DNA of 64,000 nucleotides from Colius striatus (lineage: Eukaryota; Chordata; Aves; Coliiformes; Coliidae): positions 21,739,548 through 21,803,547 of the forward strand of contig NC_084772.1 of the NCBI RefSeq assembly GCF_028858725.1. Direction: 5' to 3'. Below are positions 43,501 to 64,000 of the stretch, one piece after another. Both the position numbers and the translations under genes were made by a program. Under the pieces are notes generated by a model. The model was not told where the DNA came from, made no database searches, and worked only from the letters and a program-made list of their open reading frames with translations. Position 1 is the stretch's first letter. Each line of letters begins with the position of its first letter.

Positions 43501-46500
43501 CACCCCTGTCCCCAGTGAGCTTTGTGGGCTGTGACGGGCAGCGCCGTGCCGTGTTCCTCGTGGACGACCCGCGCTTCAAGGTGAGCAGCGATGGCCGCGT
43601 CGTCACCGCCCGGCCCCTGCAGCTGCGGCAGCACCAGCGCCTCAGCTTCACCGTCCACACCCGCGACGCCGCGGGCAAGAAGCACTCGGCCAGGGTGACC
43701 GTGCGCAGGCGGCACCGGCGGCACCATCACCACCAGCAGCAGGTAAAGGGCAGCTCCTCACCCAGGGCCCCTGCAACCCCTCTCTCTGGGGCAGGGGGCT
43801 TGGCAGGGTGCTGGTACCGAGCTGCTGTCTGACCCGCAGGATGCGGCACCCGACGTGCTGAGCTTCCCCCAGCCCGGCCGTGGCCTCCGGCGGCAGAAGA
43901 GGGACTGGGTCATCCCCCCCATCAACTGCCCCGAGAACGAGCGCGGGCCCTTCCCCAAGAAGCTGGTGCAGGTACCGCGGCCCCACGGGGACGGGGCGCG
44001 GGGCGGGGGGGCCCCGGGACCCCTCTGACCCCCCCTCTCCGGCAGATCAAATCCAACAAGGACAAGGAGACGAAGGTTTTCTACAGCATCACGGGGCAGG
44101 GGGCCGACACCCCCCCCGTGGGCGTCTTCACCATCGAGCGGGAGACGGGGTGGCTGGAGGTGACGAAGCCGCTGGACCGGGAGGAGATGGATAAATACAC
44201 GGTGGGTGGGGGCCGGGGCGGGGAGGGGCGGGTGTGCCCGGGGCCGGGGCGCTGACGGTGCCCCTCGCAGCTCTTCTCCCACGCGGTGTCGGCCAACGGG
44301 CAGCCCGTGGAGGACCCCATGGAGATCATCATCACCGTGACGGACCAGAACGACAACCGGCCTGTCTTCACCCAGCAAGTCTTTGTCGGCTACATCGAGG
44401 AGAACGCGAAGCCGGGTGCGTGAGCACCGCGGGATGGGGCTCTGTGGCTGGGACCACACAGAGCCTCGAGCCAGAGCCGTGCCGGGGTGTGCAGCAGGGT
44501 TTGTCCCACGAGTGAAAGCTCCTTTGCTTGTCCCTGCGCCCAGGCACGTCGGTGATGACGGTGAACGCCACGGACGCGGACGACGCCATCAACGTGAACA
44601 ACGGCATCATCGGCTACTCCATCCTCAGCGAGGAGCCCAGGAGCGCGCAGCAGATGTTCACCATCGACCCCGAGAAGGGCATCATCAGCGTCATTGGCAC
44701 CGGGCTGGACCGGGAGGTGGGTGCCCTGGCGGTGGGACTCGCGGGGCAGAACCCCAAGGTCCGGCTGCTCTGGGGACTCGCCATCTCCTGCTCTGGGGAG
44801 GCTGCACCCGCAGCCCGTCGGGGAGCTGTGCTGGGACGTTGTGGGGCCCCAGCCCCGCTGAGCCCTGGGGACGGTGGGCTGCTGTCCTGGCAGCAGGGCT
44901 GTTGGCGAGTGCCGGTGGTGTGTGCCGTGCGCCGTGGCTGGAGAAGGCCGGAAGAGCAGGCGGGTGATGCACCTGGAGCAGAGTCTGTGTCAGACCCCAG
45001 CCCTGCCCTGAGTGCTGTGATTTTGCCTTGCAGACCACTCCCAACTACACACTGATCATCCAGGCTGCGGACCAGGAGGGCAGCGGCCTCACCAACACCG
45101 CCACGGCCATTGTGGAAGTCACCGACGCCAACGACAACCCGCCCATCTTCGACCCCACCACGGTACCCGAGGCGGCTCCTGCCAGCCGCTGCCCTCCCTG
45201 TGCCGTCGTGGCACGAGCCCCCTGACCTTGGGGTGCCCGGGACCCCGCGGGTGACCGGCCCATCCCCTCTCTCGCAGTACAAAGGGATAGTGAAGGAGAA
45301 TGAGGTGGGGCTGGTGGTGGCCCGGCTGCACGCCACGGACCAGGACCTGCAGGGCTCCCCTGCCTGGCAGGCCGTGTACCGCATCAGGAGCGGCGACCAG
45401 GACGGCGACTTCACCATCACCACCGACCCCAAAACCAACGATGGCATCCTGAAAACAGCCAAGGTGGGTCCCGCTGCCGCGGCGCCGGCTGCCTCCCACC
45501 GGCACCGCCACTACCCCGGCGCCTCTCTCCCAGGGCCTGGACTACGAGAGCAAGAGCCAGTACAACCTGGTGGTGACAGTGGAGAACGCCGTGCCCCTCA
45601 CCGTGCCCCTGCCGCTCTCGACCGCCAACGTCCTGGTGGTGGTGGAAGATGTGAATGAGGCGCCCGTCTTCGTGCCCCCGGTCAAGAGGGTGGAGGCGAG
45701 CGAGGACCTGCCGCTGGGGCACGAGGTCACCTCCTACACGGCCCAGGACCCCGACAGGGACCAGAGGCAGAAAATCACGTGAGTGGGGCGTGTCTGCAGC
45801 GGGGGGGCTGAGCCGGGTGCTCCAGGGGCTGCCCCTTCCCTGCCAACCCCTCGCTGGCCGCAGGTACCGCATGGGCAGTGACCCCGCGGGCTGGCTGGCC
45901 ATCGACCCCGAGAACGGCATCGTCACGGTGGCACAGCCGCTGGACCGGGAGTCACCGCACGCCATCAACAGCACCTACAAGGCCATTGTCCTGGCCGTGG
46001 ACAACGGTGAGGAGCGCCCTGTGCTGCCCTGATGCCATCCAGCCGTGTCCCTCCGGGGCTCCCGGGGCAGGGGCTGGGGCCCCCTCCCCAGGCGCCTCGC
46101 TAAGCCCTGGCCCCACAGGGGTGCCGGATGCCACCGGCACGGGGACGCTGCTCCTCTTCCTCCATGACGTGAACGACAACGGGCCCACGCCGGAGCCCCG
46201 CAACTTTGACATCTGCAACCGGCAGCCTGAGGAGCAGGTGCTGAACATTGTGGACAAGGACCTGCCCCCCAACACCTACCCCTTCCAAGCCGCGCTGGAG
46301 TATGGCTCTGGGAGCAACTGGACGGTCAGAGTGAAGGATCGAGGTAGGTGCTGCCCCGCCTGGGCCCCGCTCTCGGCGTGGGGCGGTGGGGAGAGGCCAA
46401 GCAGGGCTGGGTCCCAGCCCCCCCCGGGGTTCCCCCTGCTCGCCCTGAGCACGGCCCTGGCGTGTGCCACCAGACCTGCTGGCGCTGAGGCTGACCAAGG

Positions 46501-47997
46501 AGCTGGAGCCAGGGGAGTACAACGTGTTCCTGAAGCTGACGGACGGGCAGGGCAAGGCGCAGATGACACCGGTCAAAGCCATAGTGTGCGACTGCGAAGG
46601 GCCAGCCAAGAACTGCGAGCGCCGGGCGTACGTGGTGGGAGGCCTGGGCGTGCCGGCCATCCTGGGCATCCTGGGGGGCATCCTGGCACTGCTGAGTGAG
46701 TAACGTGGGCCGGGCCGGGCCATACCCTCACCCAGGGCCCCTCGCCACGCCATCCCTTCACACGCTGCCCTCTGCTTGCAGTCCTGCTGCTGCTCCTGCT
46801 GCTCTTCGCCAGAGGCAGGAAGGTGGTGAAGGAGCCGCTGCTCCCGCCCGAGGACGACATGCGGGACAACGTCTACCACTACGACGAGGAGGGTGGTGGT
46901 GAGGAGGACCAGGTGGGCTGCGGGACCCTGTGGCACCTCCCCAGCACCTTTCCTTCCCGCCCTGGGTCCCAGCACAGTGGGTGCCCCTGAGAGAGAGTCT
47001 TCTAGACTTCTGGAGAAGAATTTCTAGAGAGAGTCCAGAGCAGGGCTACAAAGATGATTCGTTGTGGGGAAAGGCTGCGGGGTCTGGGGCTGTTCAGCCT
47101 GAAGAAGAGAAGGCTAGGCTCAGGGGCACCTCAGCTTTGCTGCTCAGTCCCTAAAGGATGAGTGTCAGGAGGATGAGGTGACACAGTTATGTGGTGGCCA
47201 GTGACAGGACAAGGGGTAATGGACACAGGCTGGCACATAGAAAGTTGCCCTTAAACACAAGGAGAAAGTCCTTTGAGGTGAGGGAGCCCTGGCCCAGGCT
47301 GCCCAGGAAGGGTGTGCAAGTTCCTTCTTGGGAGGCTTCCAAACCCACCTGGACATGTTGCTGTGCCCCCTGAGCCAGGGGAACCTGCTTTAGCAGGGGC
47401 TGGAGGAGTTCTGCAGGGGGCCCCTCCAGCCTCCATCAGTCTGGGATACTGTGAGTCTATGGCTGTCCCTCAAGAGTCACCTCCTCATATTCCCCCTCTC
47501 CATCTCCACACAGGACTATGACCTGAGCCAGCTGCACCGGGGCCTGGATGCACGCCCAGAGGTGATCCGCAACGACGTGGCCCCCACGCTGATGCCGGCC
47601 CCCCAGTACCGGCCCCGGCCTGCCAACCCCGATGAGATCGGCAACTTCATTGACGAGGTGAGCCCAGGCCCAGGGGAGACAGAGAGTGTGAAGGGGTTTG
47701 GCACTGTCCTGCCATCTGTGCAGGCACCAGGGCTGCCCCCAGCCCAGGGCAGCAGGTGCTGACCCCTCTCCCCACACCCCGCAGAACCTGAAGGCGGCCG
47801 ACACAGACCCCACGGCCCCACCATACGACTCCCTGCTGGTGTTTGACTACGAGGGCAGCGGCTCGGAGGCCACTTCGCTCAGCTCCCTCAACTCCTCCGC
47901 CTCGGACGGTGACCAGGACTACGACTACCTCAACGACTGGGGCAGCCGCTTCAAGAAGCTGGCGGAGCTCTACGGCGGCGGGGAGGAGGAGGACTAG
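40524..47997 (+). CDS. CDH1: CDH1, E-cadherin (chicken L-CAM), 16 exons
   Basis: E-cadherin is the main epithelial homophilic adhesion receptor. Exons: 40524-40580, 40718-40832, 43516-43742, 43840-43971, 44046-44201, 44271-44415, 44544-44716, 45034-45162, 45278-45463, 45534-45778, 45864-46006, 46119-46343, 46474-46695, 46782-46912, 47514-47657, 47785-47997, for 880 residues (human 882). Order: signal peptide ([18 protein letters not shown]), a full prodomain with [19 protein letters not shown], furin site RRQKR at residue 154, and mature [13 protein letters not shown] with Trp2. EC1 has HAV at 233-235. EC2-EC5 follow with DQNDN, DANDN, DVNEAP and DVNDNGP motifs. The single membrane helix is at about residues 702-727, followed by the p120 site [17 protein letters not shown] and the beta-catenin tail ending [12 protein letters not shown]. 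Intron 2 is long (2.7 kb) and probably regulatory. Intron 14 holds a CR1 fragment. Confidence 0.95.
40982..42361 (+). promoter_or_regulatory. CDH1: CDH1 intron 2 candidate enhancer: HNF1 site plus AP-1/MARE sites
   Basis: GTTGATTATTAAC at 41657-41669 differs at one position from the HNF1 consensus GTTAATNATTAAC. AP-1/MARE-like sites occur at 40982 (TGACTCA), 42227 (TGAGTCAGC) and 42355 (TGACTCAGC). A homeodomain-type CAATTAGG lies near 41984. A second-intron L-CAM enhancer responding to HNF-1 and Hox proteins has been reported in chicken, as I recall. The assignment to this exact spot is inference. Confidence 0.5.
47022..47463 (+). mobile_element. CR1 LINE fragment in CDH1 intron 14
   Basis: The recognisable CR1 3' region runs from near AGAGTCCAGAGCAGGGCTAC, through CTGTTCAGCCTGAAGAAGAG and GACAAGGGGTAATGGACACA, to GATACTGTGAGTCTATGG. 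It ends about 50 bases before the next CDH1 exon. CDH3 lacks it at the matching intron, so it inserted after the two genes separated. Confidence 0.88.
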
Positions 47998-48741
47998 GAG
48001 CCCCCAGCGCCAGGGCTGGCCTGGCCGGCCGCTGCCTGCTCGGCAGCTCAGCTCACTTCACCCCCCTGGGCCCACATCGATCTTTGCCTGGGGAGGTGGC
48101 TGAACACTCCCCCAACACCTCTCAACCTGGTGTCAGTTTCCCCCTGAGCCAGTGCAGGGGAAGCTGAGGGTCACCGGGGCTGAGGGGGGGTTTTGGGGAG
48201 CCGTTGTTTCCTGGCCCTCCTCAGCTCCCGCCAGGACACGGAACCCTTCTGTCCTTCCCCTGCTCTGGGCTGCGTGGGCCAGGACCTGCTTCTCCTCCCC
48301 GGCAGGGATGGGCTCCACCACCTCCCTCCCTTTTCTGGGGAGGAAAAAGGTTTCCGTGGCCCCCTGAAATACCTCGTGCTCCGGGCCCACCGTGCTGCTG
48401 GCGTCAGGGCGGGCGGGGAGAGGCGATGGATAAACCACAGCCCAAAGCTGTGCCGCCAACGAGCTCGTGCAGGCAGATTCCTGCTTCTCTGCATCCCCAG
48501 GTTCTGATGTGATTTCCCTCTGTCTTGTGCCAGGTGTAATTGTTGGTGCAGGCAATGAAAGGCGCTTCTGGAAATCAAAGGGCTTTGACTGAAATCCTGA
48601 ACTCTGTGTTTTGCTGTTGTGGGGGTTTGTTGTTGTTTTTTTATCGGGGGGGGGGGAGGAAAGGGTGCGATGTGGGCTGGGAACCCAGCACCGGGCTGGT
48701 TAGTGATTGATTGTTTGGTTTTTATATTAAATGGAAATAAT

Positions 48742-48747
48742 AATAAA
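48742..48747 (+). terminator. CDH1: CDH1 polyadenylation signal AATAAA
   Basis: An AATAAA in an AT-rich run (ATGGAAATAATAATAAATTG) lies about 745 bases after the stop codon. The interval 47998-48741 is therefore taken as the 3' UTR. It contains a T- and G-rich patch near 48600-48660. Confidence 0.75.
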
Positions 48748-48759
48748 TTGTTCTGAGAA

Positions 48760-49630
48760 AACAAAAAAGCCTTTTCGCGCTGGTGTCACTGTGGCTGTGT
48801 CAGAGGCAGCCCCGGCTCGCACAGACACGTTCCTTGGAGGCAGCAGCAGTCACAGAGATGGATCCCCAGCAGGACTGGGGCCGTGAGGAGCCAGAGCGGG
48901 CGGCTCACGTCGGTCACAGGTGCCGGGGCCGCCCGGATGGGCCGCGGGGAAAGGAGCAGCAGGACATGGCATGAAACCAGCCCGTGCCTCCCTCGTGCGC
49001 CGAGCCCAGTCCGTGCCCTGCCCCGCAGCGGGGGTGAGGCTGTTTGGAAGCCGGAGCCGCCGCTGCTGTGTGTCCAGCCCTGGGGGGCTCTGGCCTCCTT
49101 TCTGAGGCGCTGCCGAGGGAGGATGCAGCAGACACCCCACGCCACGCCGCCTGCCGGCCTTCAGCCTCGCCCCAGCCCCGGAGGCTGCCAGCAGCTCCGC
49201 AGCCTTGGACAGACACACGGCCAGCTCCTGTGCTCGGCTGTGCCCTCATGAGCTGCTTATCCCACAGGTGCGTTGTGGGATCCCACTGTTGCTGAGCCGC
49301 GGGGCCGCCATCCTCACAGAGCTGTGTCCCTGCTCTCCCTTCGAGGTGGTATGGCCGGGTTGTCCTTGGAAGCTGCCGTTGTGTCCTGGCTGCAACCAGC
49401 CCTGCCCTGGGTGCAGGAGCTCTGGGACAATCTCTGCCCTGCTCCAGGGGTGGGTGCTGCTGGCGGCTGAGGGGAGCACAGACAGGGGGCTACGCTGCCA
49501 GCCTCCGGCCCTGGCGCCGGGCTCAGACAGCGAACAGCCCTGTTCAGGGACGAAGCTGAGCCCCGAGCTGCCCTCAGGGGCAGGTCCGACTCGCCGCCAT
49601 CCGCTGCTCCCGGGACCCGCCTCAGCGGCG
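48760..49630. other. CDH1-TANGO6 intergenic region
   Basis: No gene, repeat or RNA is recognised. The base composition rises to a CpG island at the right end. Confidence 0.5.
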
Positions 49631-49631
49631 C

Positions 49632-49877
49632 AAACATGGCGCCGCCCCTCAGCGACTCCCGCCACGTCCCGCCCAAGATGGCGGCGGGCGGGCGACTCCC
49701 CCGAGATGGCGGCAGCGGCGGCGCCGCTCCTCCCCGCGCCCGACCTCCCCAGCATGGCGGCGACATCGCTCCTCCCCCTCTCCCGCCCTTCCCAAGATGG
49801 CGGGGGCGGGCAGCGCCCGCAACCTTCCCAAGATGGCGGCGCCGCGCCGCGCCCCTCCCCTTCCCGCCGGCCCCAAG

Positions 49878-49885
<8 letters not shown>
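49632..49885 (+). promoter_or_regulatory. TANGO6: TANGO6 promoter/5' UTR with seven YY1-like motifs
   Basis: ATGGC cores occur at 49636, 49678, 49706, 49754, 49797, 49833 and 49878. Most sit in a full AAGATGGCGGC or close variant, the consensus of YY1 in promoter-proximal and 5' UTR positions. All are in the same orientation, spaced 28-48 bases apart. The final one contains the predicted TANGO6 start codon. Confidence 0.75.
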
Positions 49886-62170
<12,285 letters not shown>

Positions 62171-64000
62171 GTTGGTCGTGGCAAAGCCCTGTGGTGTTGG
62201 CAGCTGGAGCACGAGGCAGCCTGAGCTGTGGGCTCTGGGGCTCTGAGGAGACACTGGCTGAGAAGCAGCTGAAGAAAGCCAGAGACAGCCCCAGGAAAAA
62301 GCAGTTTGAGTGTCTCAACAAGCCAGTGTCCCAGGCAGTGCCAGCAGGAAGGACAGTCAGCTACAGACACCTTCCTGTTGGTGCCCATGTTAGTGTGTTA
62401 AAAGCCAGGAGACCAGTCAGAACCCTGACCTGCCAGCTCCTCATCTCTGCTGTGAGCAAAAGACATTCCCAAGTTGAGCAAAGCTTAAAGACACCTGTTC
62501 CCAACAGAGCTGTGAAGCCAGCACCTGGTGCCTGCCATTGTGGTGATGCCTGGTTTTCCTGGCATGTCTTGGGAGCTGGAGCCACGGGCCTGCACACGGG
62601 ATTGGCACAGCTTGGCATCACCAGTCCTGCTCCCCCTGCCCCCAGGTGGGCTCTTGTGGCTTTGCCCTGTGCTCTGCTCACTCCAGGTGCTGTATCTGCT
62701 CATAGAATCAGTCTGATTATGAAAAACACTTCTGAACTGCTGCAGTCCCAGCCCTGCCCTCACCCTGCCCAGCCCACCACTGACCCGTGGCCCTCAGCAC
62801 CTCAGCTCCACGGCTTTGGAATCCCTGCAGGGATTCCAGCTCCCAGCTGCTCCCTGGGCAGCCTGGCACAGGGGCTGACACCCCTCTCAGGGAAACAGTT
62901 CTGCCTCAGCTACAGCCTCAACCTCCCCTGGGGCAGCTGGAGCCCATTTCCTCTTGTCCTGTGATTCATTATTGAGGAGCAGAGAACAACCCCCAGCTCC
63001 CTGCAGCCTCCTGTCAGGGAGTGTCAGAGAGTGCTGCTGTCTGCCCTCAGTCTCCTCTTCTCCAGGCTCAACACCCCCATCCCTCAGCCCCTCCCCAGCA
63101 CCCTTGTGCTCCAGCCCCTTCCCCAGCTCCCTGCCTGGCTCTGGACACTGGCCATCGGGGCTGGCGTATCTCTGCCCACACACTCAGCACTTGTCTGTGG
63201 CTTCATGAGTGGGCAGCCACAAAATTCCTTAAATGCTGTAATTCCAAAGTCCAGCTGGAGCTGCTTGAGCCTGGTACCAGAAAGGGTTGTTAAAACATGG
63301 CACATGTCCCCCCCCCGAGCCAAGGGGCAGCATGGCAGTGCCGCATTCCCCGGCGCTCTCTGACTTCCTCGTCCTGGTTTGGGGTTTTTGGTATAACTGG
63401 GTGAGCTGTTGGTGCCAGTGAACTGTGACTGGCCTGAGCAGGGGCGGTCGCTGCCCACACAGGTTTCCTCACTCTTCTCCTCAGGACAAAGGAGCTTTTT
63501 TGTGTGCTCAGAGTGGCAGCGGGGACCCCGGGCGCTGGCTGTGTGCTCACCTGCCTCCCCATCACACCCTCCTGCTCTGCCTCTGTGTCAGAAAGTCAGG
63601 CTGGGAAATGGGGAAGGGTTTTGCCCACTTTCTGTGGCCAACCTTGACCAATATAGAAAGAAACAACCACTAAAGAGCCTCAGACAAAGCCATTGTGCTT
63701 CCACCTGGGGCTGCCTTTCAGGGAGGGTTCCCTGGGGCTCTGAGGCAGGTTCTGCAGCACGGTGTCCTCGGGGTGTTTGTTCCCAGGGTGGGCACTTGGT
63801 GCCTGGGTTTGTGCTTTGTGAGGCCAGGGGGAGCAGGGGCCCTGAGCCAGACCTGGGAGTGCAGCAGCTGTGGGGCCCCTCAGGTGCACTATTTCACTGA
63901 CGTTTCCTCCACCTTGCAGCCAGGTTTGGTGAGATTGGTCGGGTTTCCTTGGCAGGATGTTCTCAAACCTGCCCCCATGCTTTATTCTTCAATGGGTTTT
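62171..64000. other. TANGO6 intron at right edge of the window
   Basis: Apart from the CR1 fragment nothing is recognised. The next TANGO6 exon was not found before the end of the sequence. Confidence 0.5.
62701..63155 (-). mobile_element. CR1 LINE fragment, reverse orientation, in TANGO6 intron
   Basis: It begins with the reverse-complement CR1 terminus (CATAGAATCAGTCTGATTAT). It continues through CAGCCTGGCACAGGGGCTGA and CTCCTCTTCTCCAGGCTCAA, both reverse complements of standard CR1 3' sequence. Confidence 0.87.

Overview
The window is GC-rich, gene-dense DNA from a bird, most likely a songbird. The evidence is a 314-codon MC1R very close to chicken MC1R, a K-CAM/L-CAM type cadherin pair only about 640 bp apart as described in chicken, and six CR1 LINE fragments as the only interspersed repeats I recognise. 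The gene order is TCF25 (+, 3' end), MC1R (+), TUBB3 (+), DEF8 (+), DBNDD1 (-), GAS8 (+), URAH (-), a partial cadherin (-), CDH3/B-cadherin (+), CDH1/E-cadherin (+) and TANGO6 (+, 5' part). It joins two blocks that are separate in human: 16q24.3 (TCF25 to GAS8) and 16q22.1 (CDH3-CDH1-TANGO6).

Bases 1-31,300 hold the 16q24.3-type block: ribosome-quality-control factor TCF25, the pigment receptor MC1R, neuronal tubulin TUBB3, endolysosomal DEF8, dysbindin-domain DBNDD1, the ciliary nexin-link subunit GAS8/DRC4, and URAH, a uric-acid-pathway enzyme. DBNDD1 and GAS8 are head to head across one CpG island. GAS8 and URAH are tail to tail with about 350 bp between their stop codons.

Bases 31,600-48,750 hold the cadherin cluster. 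CDH3 and CDH1 are complete classical type I cadherins with matching exon structure (848 and 880 predicted residues). Between URAH and CDH3, on the opposite strand, lies a third cadherin. It has a signal-peptide exon, the furin site, EC1 and part of EC2, and then stops. A stretch of about 547 bp in it, introns included, is almost identical to CDH1 while its flanking exons are strongly diverged. This points to recent gene conversion between inverted copies. A second, weaker homogenised tract links the last exons of CDH3 and CDH1.

Bases 48,750-64,000 hold the CDH1-TANGO6 intergenic region, a TANGO6 promoter with seven YY1-like AAGATGGC-type motifs, and the first ten recognised TANGO6 exons. The gene continues beyond the window.

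Exon boundaries were placed by eye from GT/AG sites, reading phase and remembered vertebrate orthologues. No alignment or database search was run. No CRISPR array, tRNA, rRNA, insertion sequence or retroviral element was recognised.
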